A DNA stretch of 64,000 bases from Anisakis pegreffii (Eukaryota > Nematoda > Chromadorea > Rhabditida > Anisakidae): assembly GCA_035041965.1 (NCBI GenBank), contig JAPYMA010001406.1, positions 124,001 through 188,000 on the forward strand, in the 5' to 3' direction. Below, piece by piece: positions 26,027 through 40,900 of this stretch. The first letter of the stretch is position 1. Every line of letters begins with the position of its first letter. The notes below the pieces were generated by a model, which was not told where the DNA came from, did no database searches, and saw nothing but the letters and a program-made list of their open reading frames with translations. Position numbers and translations under genes: made by a program.

Positions 26027-27888
26027 TCAAACCCAATAATCCTGTCATTAGTGGAATGGCTGGCTGGCTTCTTCAATTCAAATTCTCGATTCATACCTTA
26101 ATTAGCACGAAATATGTAGTATGAGTACGCATATTTGCGGACTTCTCATGATTACACTCTATAATGCACTGACATTCTGCCAGATATTACTCATCGCGAC
26201 CAATCAACAATTATCACTTTCGAAATCTATACATATACTAATGATGAGTTTGCCATTTGCATGATAAACCACGACAATCGCTTACTAAGCTTACAAATGC
26301 TATGTAACATGGATTCTATATAGAATATGACTAGAAATGAAGCTCATAAATGTCAGAGATATGGAGAGTTCAATTGTTATTTGAACCTCTGACTCATCGC
26401 ACGAAACTAGACTTCCTAAATTACGCATCCTGAAATTGTGGTCGTTGACACGGAGCGATTTCCTAAATCAACCTCATTCTTAGGATATCTATAGTGCACA
26501 ATGATACTCAATCAAGTCCAACAGGCTAACACAATTCGAACTTAAATCACCAAAACTTTGCCGCAAATACGTGCAAACCAATGATGAGCATGGAAACAGA
26601 AAGAAGATGGATCGAACTACCAATATAAGAATGCCCAATGAAGAATATCCTTCAAGTACAATTCCTCCTTTATTTTTTGTCGGATGCAAGCGGAAATTAG
26701 ATGGAAATTGAGACTCAGGGCTCATTTCATTAGAAGGTTTCTTCGCTCAGCTTGTCACGCAAAAATTGGTAAAGGTCGTTCGTACTTTACGCGAACGGGA
26801 TTCCTGAATGAAGCTATAGAAATTCCGACAACGGACTTTTCTCTTCATGTTAATTGGCTGATTGAATTTGCTCGATTCATTATTAGAAAGTACACTTGGA
26901 AAATCATGTCCGTCATCATTCTAGAACTGAACAATTTGATCTCAAGATAATTATCAATGATCGCTCCGAAGAGAACAGCTTTCAAATCGTCGAAAATTGT
27001 TTTTTTGGCGGTCTTTATCAACCATATTAAAAATTTGTTTTTAGAATATTTAGCCCAACGGTTCTATAAGGTCACATTCGATAACGGCGATCCAGTAATT
27101 TCTGATCACAAAAACGAAGCTTCATGTATTGTTCTTCGATCAAGATGATATATTGTAGCATGTGCCATTTCTTGTTCATGAAGAATGAAGGCTATTATCT
27201 GCTAATGTTTCATCGAAGGGCAATGAAATAATGCAGCGATTGTAAAGTTTATTATTCGACATATTGTAGCCAATAAAACATCTCATTATTGAGCGTTGAA
27301 CAATTACAGTCTCTTCACACTTATCAATTGCTCTCAGATTGTATTTTCATTGAAAAGTTCATCAAAATCTGATAGCCTTCAACAAGCTGTTTCTCATTGT
27401 TCGTAATGGGTTATTCTCGAAGCAGTAATCTTAAAAATACGAATCACCTTGCCAATGATTGATCAGTAAAGTTAACCGATTCATTAAACTGAGTCTAATG
27501 CATGCATATGTTCGTGCCGAACAACGATTTCTCGTAATTATAGGTTATGGAAATGGCTTCTGAAGAGAATCTGAAAATCGCGAGGAATTTTTGACACACT
27601 AATAAATTCCTCTCCACTGATAATTTGAACATTTTTCGCTAATCGTAAATATGTGCGATACTTATAATTAGCAATCCATCAGAACATCTCATTATCGCTT
27701 GATATTGATGCTCAAATTTCAAGCACAACCGTGTCCAGCAACAGAAATTAACATTATTTTACTTCTTTGCTTTGCTGATCATTAAGCAGCACTTCCAACG
27801 TGAACTAGGAATGATCTGCATCTTTCATATGCTCATTTTATAGGCGCCATACAAACGCTCCTATCTGCTGCAACCAATGAAAAAAGCC

Positions 27889-27896
27889 TATATAAA
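27889..27896 (+). promoter_or_regulatory. Possible TATA box (TATATAAA)
   Basis: A TATATAAA octamer lies about 160 bases before a small open frame starting at 28056, with a locally GC-richer stretch between them (about 27991-28050). Placement relative to that frame is what makes it notable. TATA-like strings are common by chance in AT-rich DNA, so support is weak. Confidence 0.15.
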
Positions 27897-28055
27897 TGCA
27901 TGAAACTGAAATTTGATCCCAGCAAAGATTATACGTTCTCGTTTATTCGCATATTTGCTCAGTTATAATTAGCCTATACATAGTATAGCAGCCCAGCCGG
28001 CTGAGCGGATCAGCTTAAGAACAGTAGTCGACAGGTGACGTTAGTTAGTGGTAAT

Positions 28056-28199
28056 ATGGCATTTACTTGCGACGGTATGGATAGAATATGGAACAGCGAA
28101 CCAACGACCCTTCGTGACGCAATATGCAAATTGCAAGACCATAAAACATTAAATGCACTGCACACGCTCTTTGTTTTTTATCTCCATCTAATATGCTAA
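28056..28199 (+). CDS. Small open reading frame of unknown function (47 codons), doubtful
   Basis: An ATG-initiated frame of 47 codons starts MAFTCDGMDRIWN and ends at a TAA. Its composition is more protein-like than its surroundings (mixed charge, two Trp/Cys-type residues, few low-complexity runs). Upstream there is a TATA-like octamer at 27889 and a GC-richer leader. A possible donor (GACG before GTATGG) at about 28073 would make it a first coding exon instead. I recognise no family, and the minus strand is also open over part of this stretch, so it may be chance. Confidence 0.15.
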   Translation: MAFTCDGMDRIWNSEPTTLRDAICKLQDHKTLNALHTLFVFYLHLIC

Positions 28200-28308
28200 C
28201 AGAAAGAGAACTAAGAAAATTACTCATATCAAGATTGGTTCGAAGGTATGGATGAAACGCGTGCAAAGGCTGATTTTATACTGCAAAAAACAAAAATATT
28301 TTGCCCAT

Positions 28309-28337
28309 ATTGGGTAAATGTTCTTATTGGGTAAATC
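28309..28337. repeat. Two-copy tandem repeat, period 17
   Basis: The unit ATTGGGTAAAT recurs exactly at a distance of 17 bases (copies at 28309 and 28326). It is a local duplication. Confidence 0.6.
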
Positions 28338-28839
28338 TAAGCAGATTTAGGAATGCTACTGGTAAACAATGGATAATGACGATTCTAAACAAAATGCCAA
28401 ATATCTACCGAAATATGTATATCGTATGATAATCAACTTCTGTGAGCTAACGAAATTCATCACCCGAGCAATTTTGGATATGCCAAAAGATTTACAATCT
28501 GGAGACCCCTAAAAACGTTAGGTCGTGTTTTTGTAGCTATATTCTTATGTGTGGGAACTATAAAATATGCGTATACGGATAAATATGGATGTGTGTGATT
28601 AGAGTCGAGGTGAATCGAGCAGATGCTTGCTTATAATATCACAAATGCGATAAGGCGTCGTTCAGAGTGCTAAACGTCTTTAACGCATCGCTGATTCGAG
28701 ACCTTCGATTCGATTAGATAGCTGCTCAAAAACAGCTGACATTTGATGTGGACTGAACTGATTGCTCAAAGTATAACCACAGGAAAATGCATAATTTATG
28801 CAAATCACAATTTTCTGATTTGCAAATCACCAACTGTTC

Positions 28840-28911
28840 ATTATTGCTATTGTTATTATCATTATTATTGTCACTATTATTATTAACACTGTTATTATTA
28901 TTGCTCTCATT
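28840..28911. repeat. Imperfect ATT trinucleotide microsatellite
   Basis: About 70 bases made almost wholly of ATT/GTT/ACT triplets keep a three-base period through many substitutions, as expected of an old, decaying microsatellite. It is not coding in a supported frame. Confidence 0.8.
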
Positions 28912-31900
28912 GCTATGTGATATGGCTTAATTGGATTTCAAATCATAATACCATAAGTAAGAATTTCACGGGTATCCAAAGCAGAAGGATAATTGGATTC
29001 ATGAGAAATTTATAAACCGAAATTCGCTTATAAAACTTCAGGAAACTCAAGCATTTTAATCATACATTTATCGGGAAATGAATAAATGACTATTCTCAGT
29101 AAGAATGCTGAAATCAGCGATATTCATAAACATTAAACATGATCATTCCAATGAGTATTGTTGTTTCTTAAGTAGTGAATGATCAAAGCACTTCAGCAAG
29201 TTCAAGTGGACGAACGAGTGCAATGTTTGACACTCCACATAATTTCCGAAAGCAGTTCAGTTTCATGTGTACATATGATATACACTTATAAAAGGACGAT
29301 TGTTTGGTACCACTATTCGTTGTGGTATCAAGTGGGCTCACATGCATGTTACTATTACTGCTCGTATTAGTTGAACAATCTGATATAACATCTCAACTAC
29401 CATATCTCATTTGATATGACGTTATTGTATAATCTTACGTTATCATGTGTATATCATTACCTGCTCAGCAATATGCTTTTCTATCTTGCATAGTATTATT
29501 GTCCTTCTAAATAACAATGATCATTATTGTTATTGCTAGAATCTTTGTTATTACATAACTCAAATTCATACTAGGTATTCTCAAACGTATCACACCTGAA
29601 TGTTTACCAAGCATGGCTACACTCCCAAAAGCATACAATTAGATGTCAGCTATACACATTCACGCTCGACGCCCTACTGTGATTTAACACCTCCACGAAC
29701 ACAACTATAATATTTGACTGTTTCATGGTGATGCTACTCGGCAATTATTTGGTGCCTTCTGAATGTGCAATGTTTTCATACAATATAATTGACGCAAAAC
29801 ATTAATTTTAGTGCAAAAAGAAAATTGTTTTCACTACGCCTTACAAATGGTGTTTGAACACAGATGCGATTCTTCGCGATAATTGTGGGTCAGTGTGGTC
29901 GTGTGAATGAATGATTGATTTATCAAAAATCATATGGTTACACATCATTCCTTTGGAACAGCATTTAAATTAATTCATTCGATATTCCACGATAAGACGC
30001 TCAAAAATCATCAATTCCATCAGACCAAAAATTCCGGTAGGTAATGCTTGCAATCAAATAGCATGAGTAAAAGATCGATCTGTGAAAGGGATTTTGTATA
30101 TCTAATGAGAATGCACCGATCAAAACTGAAGGTTGACTTGATCTAAATGGATCACTGAGGAGTGGCCTACAGAAAAGATGTGCACGCAAATCGATGACAA
30201 TTCATCAATAAACGGATGGTTTTTTGCTGGAATCTTATTCTCGAATATGAGTATTGCAAAGGAAAATGTCACTCGAGCAGATGCAGTTGCATGCGAAGAT
30301 GATCGAGTACACGAAAATCGCCGACCTTGACTCACTACCAAAATATCGTCAGATATGCCAAACGGATTATACGTGCTCTCAGCAAAACATCAAAAGTACT
30401 ACCGCTTAAGCTGATTCTTTGCGGTATGTGCGTGTTCAGTCGTGTATTTGCGTGCATGCTTGATCAGTTCGGTAGCAACCTTTGGTGATTACCTCGTAAG
30501 CTTTAGTCATCACTAATCAGCATTTGATTCGATCAAACATAATCAATCGCTTCGCTGCGAAAATCTGGTCATGCAAGCACATATCGTGTTCTTGCCGTTA
30601 AGGTCGTGAAAATTTCATGTTCAAAGCAGATCACCAAAGAAGCCTACATGGATTTGCTTCCGATAATCCGCTTCATCCGCCTATAATTCCGAGCACCTTG
30701 GTGTGATTGTGGTTGTTAGCTAATTAAAATGAGACATCAATGAATTCGATAATCCGTTAGAATGAAACCGTACAAAATGTTCGCATCTCATTATAACCTT
30801 ATAGCTAGATGACGGAAACAATCTTTTTGGAAATAATATTTAGCGGCGAATAAATCTCAATGAATTATGCGTATTGAACCGTTCATTGCTGATGAATTAT
30901 TCAGGAAGTCCATCATAAATGAATCGAGAGTGCAGTTTAAGTGCAGAGAAATATCGAATGATTGATGCTGTGACCAGCCTATGTGCAAACGAACTCAATG
31001 AATTACGAAGAAATTGCCATGAATTTCAAAAGTTCATCCAATATCTTAATTCATCAGTAAGATACGCTAATGAATAAGAATCATGAGATGAAAGCACTTC
31101 GTTTAATGGAAAACTTTGAACTGTTTCAACGGAAATTTGAGCGATTAGTAGTGATTCATCGAGTATCATTAAGCTCTGGAATGAGCATTTAGCATGCCAT
31201 CAATGTCAATTAAACTCTCATCCAATCACATAAATCATCGGACATCAAATGCCAATCGAGAGTAATTCAATGTGATCGCATGCAATCTTTTCTGCTGGTC
31301 GTAATTTATTCATCACAATTCACTATTTAGCATATTTGAATGTGGCACAAATTGTTGTTTCGTTTATGAAGTGCGTAACACTCAAACAATTAGATTTGTG
31401 TGCTTAATAAAGATTGCACCATTTTGGCAGTTAGCACCATTTTTAGGCAATTCAATTTGAAATGTCAATCATGATTTAGCTCAATTGTCACACGAAAATT
31501 CTCTCAGTTCTTGCAGCACCAGCAGCAGCACCTACTTCCACACTTTGACTCTGAGTGCGTCGCTATTATTTGCTTTATGAAACTGAATCGTTTCAGTGCA
31601 AAGAAAATAAGCATCATAGACCATCTTATTGCAAAAAACATCGCTTTTGTGAACATCGTAAACGATCGAATTGTCAAAAAATGATCCAAATCAATTTCAT
31701 TTTTGGACGTTTTATTCCGTCAAATACCAAAACATCTGTGCATATGAGCACTTTTTTCTAGTGGCCTTATTGGTGGCCCAACAACCATATTGTAATTGGG
31801 ATAAAAATGAGAGGGTAATTAATTCGTAAGAGACGATCGGCACGCGTTTGCTTTGGCACTCGCAGACGGTAAATTAGCTGTGGAATCAGTGAAAATATCC

Positions 31901-34900
31901 AAATGAAAATGAGAATGCTTAAGATTTATCGACCATTAATGGACCGATACAGAGTGATACAGTGCGAGTTTTTGTGCCATTCTCTCAACAAAACGATCTG
32001 CTTTTCAACTATTGCCACCTGTTCATTTGCAACGATGACGTTGAACTTTGGCGACGTTGAATTAGGCAATTGGATTTCATAAAATTATTGGGCAATCCAC
32101 TTTTTTCTCTCAACGAAATTCCTTCGAGCATCTGTTCGAAGCAATCACAAATGATGTGTTCGAATTAAGATTCGTGCACATAAACGCCCTAACAAAATCG
32201 TTTATCGTTTACAAACCCATCGATGAAATTGTTCAGTGCAGTAAAAACCTTTTCTGAATGTAATCGCTTGTGAAAATGTGTCGTCGTTAAGATGAACAAA
32301 CAAATTTGTATTATTGGAACCATTTTTGCGTAAACATCGATTGAAACGCAAACAAAAACGGTTGACTTTATTCAATCAACCACGGCGTTGTTGAATGAAC
32401 GATGCCATGGGCGTGCATGGCGATTGTAACAGAATTGAAAGACGAGTTTCTAGAAATGGAAATCACCGAATGTGCATTCGACAAATTCGATCAATTCCCC
32501 TGATTTGCGGATGCGCCGCATGGAAAATGTGATCAAATGAGCAATTTCAGCATCGACATCAGTGCAACAGTCAATGCAAAAAGATTTATCTAGTCAATAT
32601 TTTCGTGCAGTTGGTTCGTTTTTGAAGCATGGAATTTCATAAAGAATACAAAATCCGAACGGAATAACTGAAATGCGTTGAACAGACTGGTGCTCAAGAA
32701 TATGGGCACTTGTTGTTCCCTTATAAATACTTGTCTGAGATTCGATTTGGCGCATGCGATTACAAATATTGAGAGTAAATTATCAACAGATGCTTGAAAA
32801 TATCAAATTATCAATCACCATCATCATTGGGATCGTTTTCTTTTCACATATGCTGAGTGCTGATCGTGATTGGTCACATATGAACAAGGAACGCGAAATG
32901 ATTGTGTTAATAGAAGAATGAAGCAATGCGGTAAGGACAAGAGACCAACGAACTGAACGTTCGAGATGTATAGGTGCTGAGTTCTATCAATTAAAAGGAA
33001 AAAATATTGAAGAATAATCGAAATGCCGATAGAAACATTTTGTTTTTCTTGCTTATAGCGATTCTAAAGTCATGTTGAAAATTCCATCAAATCTCATAAA
33101 TAAAAGTCAGAGAGAATGTCACGCAAGAACTTTTAAATTAAACGATTATAGAATGTGTAAATACCACGAATATGTCATAACTTTGTGTCGCGTTTTCCTT
33201 TATGGTATTAATTCGTTCGATAATTAAGGAAATTCAACTTGACCGGTCTCCGATGTAGTGTGATATTGACGAGAATAGAAAAAAAAACTTACATTGGATT
33301 CGAGGAGTTCCAATAGAGATCAGGAAGTCGCTTTGCGAATGCGCATTCAATGGCTATCATCAAAAATTGTAGTAGTGACTTCTTCATGTTGTCGGATTCC
33401 GAATTTGAAGTCTGTGCGATAGGTGTTGAGATATCTGAAGTGATTAAATGCATTATTCATGGTCTATTTAACAATTTGTGCTCGAGCGATCAGATTTAAG
33501 TGATACAAACGTTGAGTTGATAGAACGGGTTCATCGCACGCGTAAACAATATGAAATAACCCAATTATTTTTGTACTTAAAGCAGCTGTGCTGCATAAAA
33601 CGGATCCGCATTGTTTTCGAAGTCAAAATAATAGAGGAGATTGTCTTATGCCGTATCAGAAAATTTGAAACCACGAACAGGATGAAATCCGCTTCAAGGT
33701 ATGAATTCAATTAACAGCAGCAGTAACAGCACTTATCAAAAGTAACATTTAACATAGTGATACGTATTGATAGTGACGAAAACACTGATAATATCGATAA
33801 TCAGAAGGAGAACAATAATAATGATGATGGTTCAATTTCAATACTGTTAATGGAAGACATCGATAACGATCACATTTTTGTGATGCAGTAATAATGACTG
33901 ACGGTAAGGACGAACGAACGTTTTAAGGTGCTCAATTAAGAGCACTGTAAACGTTACTCATCCATCACCTAGCAAGCAATGACCAGCACAAATTTTAATG
34001 CATCCAAAGGGCTTTACACTTGAGATGAGTACATTTCAACTCTAATAAACGACAACTTTTCATGGAGCATGTACTGGTTCTTCGAACCTGGCAAGATTGC
34101 AACGAATAACAAAGCTGATAATCGTCAGCTTTTTTTAGTCGTCCTAACACATTGTCTACACATATTTTATGGAATTTCAATCGTTTCTGGAACGATAAGA
34201 AATGGGTACGACGAGATTGTCATTTATAATAACATCCGGTGATTTTTATGTTTGCACGCAAAATTTCAGTGCAAATCCACAAATAACAACTGAAACACAC
34301 GCGAAAAATAGCTGGAGGACAAGAGCAGTCAATATCAGCACGGAAGCAATTTATATCCATTCCGTAATATGTGCATTGCGCTATTGTTGACATTCTCTCG
34401 CAGTGGATCGCAATAATTTTCAGTTCTGAAACTGAAAATAGCCAGTCTCATCAGTCAACGTAGCATTCGTCAGTTAATCCTCATCACACCATTCTCTCAA
34501 TCCCAACAATGCAATGAACCATTCTACGATTATCGTTTATGATAATCACTTTTTCGAGAATAAAGCAGCGCGTTCGAGGATTAAAAAAAACGTTTTTCGC
34601 GATAAAGTCGCGACTGAATTTGGTCAAAAATGCCTCGCAGTGCTCTACAGTGATCAATGCGAATCACGCTCGTAAATCAGCCATTCATATTCGAACTGAA
34701 GAGCGCTTAGGCGGATTCATAAAACCTTAAATTCTTCTTGCTGAACCAATTGATGAACGATGAAACGGCAAAACCACCAAAAAAAAAGAACTGCAGCTTG
34801 AAGCGTGGAACAATCACGCATTCAGTATCGAACCAATAAATTGATACACGTCAATTTCGTCGATTATAGATTAGCAAAATTGAATGCTCGTTCTTGTTTG

Positions 34901-37900
34901 AACTGCTTTGGATTCAATGCATTCAATTCAAGTAGACCGACCACAAATAGACGAGAGGAATGAATGGAATGAAAAATTAAACGGAAATTAAAGAATTCAT
35001 CATTCAGGGTGGCGATTCAGACAGCAGTGAAACAGCACTGAATAACGATTAGAGCATAGGTAGTAGTGATGAGATTGGGCTATCCAGATAAAAGTTCACG
35101 ATAATCTGTCAACACATCATCATCAGTTATCCTCTCTCTAGGTTACGTTTCTAATCCATTGTGCTGGTGAGCCACTGATGACGACGATTCAACGGTTCGT
35201 TCGCTCGCTCCTCCTCTCATCCCATTCAATCCACCAATAGACACGCCTTTCACAACAAAAATTTCATTCTTGATTACACATGAACGAATGAATATTTATC
35301 TTCGTTTAGCATATTCACGAATATTTATCGCTTCATTTTCATATTTGATAAGCATAAAGCTTTCAAAGCGTTGACGAAAACTTAACATCATATGGTTTGA
35401 GTATCAACATCAATAACTCTTCGCAGCACAAACCACAGCAAACATCTCATCGTACCAAACTGATCATTCATCCATGATCATTTCAACATCTTAGAATCTC
35501 ATTTTCATTTTATTCTTGGGTTTTACTGGTCACAGAAGCTAACATCTAGTCAATGTGAACTTGGAAATATTAAATTGGTGGGTAGCATGGTGGATTTCAA
35601 AGTATCTCTTCGATGTGTTTGTTGATGGATGAACTAAGTTTGGTTTGATCCTAATGCTTCGTCATTTGATTGCTTTTCAGTGATCAGCACTTGAACTAAT
35701 TGGCTGAGGCGTTTAAGTAAATGATTGATGCACTCCCACAGAATGAGAAAGACTGTTATTGTTGCTTTTTTTTGCAATGCTGTTACGAAAGGTTTGTACG
35801 GATCAGCTGTTGAAAAAAACTTTGCTGAGGCAAAAGACAACAGAAAACATACAACATGTGATCTTCCAGATAAAATCAGAATTGTTTCATTCAATTCGAG
35901 TGAAGTGCTGAATTCCGCAATACGATTTTCGTTTACTATTAAGTAGAAAAATTTTCCTAATCTGTTGAGGTAGTGCTTAATCTTCGACAGAATTTAAGCT
36001 TGACCGCATGCCCACACCTAAAAATGCGCCATATTCGTTAACTCATTAAAATAATTAACACTCTCTCGTTTTCCTAGTGCCATTAGCGTATGATGCAGCA
36101 CCATTATCGACCTTATATAAGCATTTTTCAATTGGTTCATTCTTTCGCAAATCGGCATTTCTTTCATAATCCCTTCTGACATATTCAATTTCATAATGGA
36201 TCGTTAAATGTTCGATGTTGATGAGCACTGCGGTTCTACCGTATTCTGAATCGATCAAAACAATGATGCTCATTATAGAGCACTTTTCGCATTCATCAAA
36301 TTAGTTGCATTTGTCTCAACTGTGATCTGAAAAAATTGCTTATAATCAATCTTGATGAAGTATTCACAGCGAAATTAACCGATATTCATAAATATATATA
36401 TTAATTTTTTGCTTATGATACTAACAATATCGTGAGCAGAATCATAGTCCAAGGATATAGCTATCATTACGAGATTTCGTCTTCCCGGCTACAGTCACCT
36501 CACGTTATCGTCTCTTGGATTCGTCACTCATTTCCTCTTCGACGACAATCGATCAGTTAAGTTTATCACGATCACTAGAATCATAGAAACTGCATCCCTC
36601 CACTTCACAATACATGTAAACAATTGAATACCTTGAATAGGAACCACCTGGACGATAGGAAAGAAATTACTTTAAATTACTGTTTATAAGTTGTTGCAAT
36701 GAGAGGACGCATTAAAAAGCTCCGTCACAATTGAATATTGTGAAAGTACACACTAGAATACGATCAGTACAGTCTTTATTTGATTGTACAATTATTTTAT
36801 GATATAAATCAGATCGAAATACAAAAATACTGCGCGATATGAGCGCAAGGAAATGGAATGAAGAGTAGAAGAATCGCTTCGGAGAGGAATAGCCGAAATC
36901 AACTTTTGTTCAAGCGACCTTGCGCAGTCACAAAACTATCGCTCGAAAATGATAGCTTTTCATGGCGATGAAACGTTTACCTCAACAATAAAACCAGAAT
37001 TATATGTGCCTTCGATTTCTCATCATAAATTCTTCGACCACGACAACGAGCGAACATATGCCGATTGGCTGTTCAAAAGAGGCGCAAATTTGGACTAGCG
37101 CCCGTAACTTTCAATCGCTCACAGCTAATGACTGTCAAATGATGACTTTTTGAAATGAAGTGAATGAAGCAGAAGATGCGGTAACGGGTAGCATTTTGAG
37201 GATAACACAGTTCCGACTATCAGTTGACAAGCTTTGCGCCGCTCATTTTATTGCTTGAGTCATCTGGATGAAACAGCTTCGAGCGTCATTCGATTCAAGT
37301 TATTGGCCAATGAAATCAAATCGATCCTCTACAATAATACGATCTTTCAACGTTAATCAACGTCAGCCACTGTTCACAGCATGAAACCACTTTTGCGTTT
37401 ATCTCCTCAATTCACCGCATATTTATGAATGAGTTTATTTACGAGGTGTTTCCATGTGTGAACGATTATAAAAATGGATTGATGAGAGCCGACGGTTTGC
37501 GCATAACATTGAGTATCATAATGGCATAATGAAAAATTATCATATAATGATTTATGAGGCGATTATATTAGGTGGTTAAGCAATAACAAATTCGATTGAA
37601 TGTTGATATTTGGCAGATGAGATCGCGCTCTGATTCTGGTTTTCTTTCACTGGTCTTGTGATCGTTTAGAGACGGCAACCAACGGATCTGCTCAATTTTC
37701 AAGCGAATACGCTGTGATCAAGCATTATTTTTAGCTGTTTGAACAATAGCAATGCATGCCTAAAGAGCGAATGTTATGGGTTGTGATGAATTCAGAAACT
37801 GAAACTTACGAGATGTGCATGAGAAAACCGCGCCAACTCATCATGGAAAAACAACTTTAAATATCATGATACAAACACGCACCGCTGTAGATTCACTGAG

Positions 37901-40900
37901 CAAAAATCTCCTTGAATCCGACGATGCAATGCGTATTTAACGAGATGAATAATAAAAATGCACAAACGTTGACAGGAAATGCAAGATGCAATTGTGAAGC
38001 GTTGTGAAATGCATCGTAATTAGACGATGTGCATTTCGCTGAACTGGACACCCACTCGCTTTTTTGAGGCATTTAGATATTGTTGTTTGGTTGGTTGGTC
38101 GGTTGTGTGAGTGATGATGAATTATTAATGATAGTGTGAATGAAACGTGTCATTACTTTGAAATGAATATTCGCTGAACGGTCAATTTTTAATGAATATA
38201 AAGAACTGAGCACTTTTTTGAGTTGCTCCAACATAGATCAAGAATCGCTGAAAAGACAAAACTGCAAATGAAAACATTTCAATCTTCTGTATCGAGCAAT
38301 TTCTTCCAGCAAAAATTGCTCATCTCAACAATGTAATCCCACTTAGCCGAGTAACTGAAGATTGTTTTCTTCTTCCATAATCTTGCTTCACATACGGATT
38401 TCTGCGATTCGCATTGAGATTTTCAAATCACTGCTGGGAAAGCGAAACTGATTTGAACGGAGTTTAGTGATGAAATCAATTATTGACATGACAACTACAA
38501 TAGCCTTGCCACGATATTTCGATGAATAAATTATTGCTTGTCTCATTTGAGCTTTTGCAGTGAAACAAACTATACACACGTACAAATACTGCATCAACAA
38601 CATTGCGCAGAACGGAATCAGACGAAATTTCTTTGTTTGGTGGATTTGATGCGTAACTGAATTGAAATTGAGTATAATTATGCGAAGATGAATACAGAAT
38701 GATTGTGGTGGATCGCTATGAACGCTTAATGAAGAGAAACATTTGATTGATCGTTTGCATAATTATTATACTGCTACCACATTAACAACGCCTGTTTGCT
38801 TGCCCGCTCGAATCAATAATCTTTAATTTATTTTTGCAATAAAAACTGTGACAATATCCGTTGAATTGAATCAGAAATTTCACTCAACGTTTCTGCAATA
38901 TTTGGAGAATATTCTCCTATGCGAATGCTCGCACTAAAACATTACACTTAAAAGAATTGTTCGTGCTGACCGTCAGGAACTTGACATCTTCGGTCAAACC
39001 TGCAAACCTTGTGTCGACCCAACAGTGTGGACAGGTGTGTTTCAGACTCTTGTTATATCAGAGCAAATTCTAAGAATAGACCTAAGCGTATGCTTAATAG
39101 TAAATATGGATGTAAATTCAGAGTTGATTTGAGTGGGTGATATCCGAATACAGTCATTTGTACGGTTGTACCCGTATGAATTCTGAAAGATGCCAACGTT
39201 TTCTAGAATCTAGATGATAAATGGATACTGTTCGGTGAGATGAAACGGCTTTGGCGATGATCTTTATCGGTTGACATATTTTTGACAAGACAAATTCACA
39301 TGCTCACTTTCACACAAGTGTGAACACAGATGATGCTGCTAGTGACTGTGTACCATTCGTGGAGACAAAGTAACGACTTCAACTACTATTCAACAGTACT
39401 AGTCTGAATGGAGATAAAGGCCTTTCTTGGTTTAATGATTAAATCGTTTCGTATTGAAGTCAATGAAGGATAACGATTTCGCAAATTCAAGATGTGCTAA
39501 GCTATTTTGACGATTTGCTCGTCCATGTCAATTGCCAAGTGATTAGAGCTGATCGTTTTCCGTTGACAGTCCATCGTGTCCACCATTCCATCGCATATTT
39601 TATCAATCCATCACCAAAAAGATGGGTCTGCATAAAACCGTCTTAATTTCGTCAAATAATGTCAAAACTGAAAACCGCCTTTTAGCGTTTTCAAGGCCTT
39701 TTTGATGTGCTTTTGTAGATCACATCTTCTTGATTACATTGCGAAAAATAAAATTCCTACGATAGCTACATGCTGATCAATTTGCTGCTATATACCGTAT
39801 CATGAATATTGCGAGATATAGAAAATGCTTTTGTTGGGAAATGATATGAATTTAGGATGGACTCGGGCTGTGGTTCCATCAGATTTCAAAGACAAAGATT
39901 GCTGGATCAAAATTTCGCCATTTCCCGATAAAGTCATTTAAATGACTCATACGAAAAAGTAAATCGGATGATGTGATCCCGACGTTTGGTTCTTTTTTTA
40001 GCAAATGAAATAATGGCTTGTCAACAGCAAGACCGTTGACATGCAGCTGGTATTGCAAAATGAAATTCAAATGCACAACCACCGAAACGTGTGCAGTTTT
40101 GCTTGGAAGAAGCAAAAGCACTCAGAATCAGTGTGAAATTAGGCAAAGAAACATTTGAAGGCCAGAAACTATTTGATGGACATTTCGACATTGACATGTT
40201 TCACCATTGAATCTTTTCGATGTCAGTTTGTAAGCTGATATGAATGAATGTTATGATCGGTGTCGTCGTCACTTAACACATTTTGCTTGACAGCTTCTTG
40301 TCATCTTTTTATTTTCGCAATGAAACGAGAGCCGATGAGTGGAAATCGAACAAACCGCAAAGTTACGGGAATATTCATAGCAAAACTACAACGTTAAATT
40401 TGCGAATGAATTCATACAGGTCCTTGCAATACCTTTGTATACGTACACGTTAACGTTAAAGTCGGAAACGTCGTCCGCTTATTACAGATTACATTCAATA
40501 CAAATGTTTTACGCTGTAATGAACATCCTACATAAATAAAGTATTTCGTGTTTAGTTGTACATATGCAAATCTTTCATAAAACAGTTGTTCGTGTCAAAG
40601 TAACATATTAAACACTGATGCATATCAATCATTGATAAACGCACTAGACTATCGTATTCTAGTTCAGAGCAGCCAAGCAGAGACCAATCGTAGTGGCTTC
40701 AGCAATCAAATAATTACTCGTCTAAATCATCGATCTATGTTCCGATGATACACTTACACAGATTTATGCTCGACGCTCCGCAATACTTGCATCGTAATCC
40801 ATCAGGTATTGAATTTCATTAAGACTTCGAAACAAATCTGATCCAAAACAAACAAGTCTGCCCACTGACTTCTGAGTTATAAACATTCAATCGTGCCTAA

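Larger units (their letters stand above)
19520..27880. other. Gene-poor stretch upstream of the ephrin exons
   Basis: No gene is recognisable on either strand. On the minus strand this should include the first intron and 5' exon of the ephrin gene, but no signal-peptide frame ending in a phase-2 donor after a Tyr-Trp-Asn-like motif was seen. Weak exon-like pieces on the plus strand at 22468-22490 and 22742-22782 have a fair acceptor and donor but no family match. Simple repeats at 20571, 20675 and 25985 are listed separately. Confidence 0.55.
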
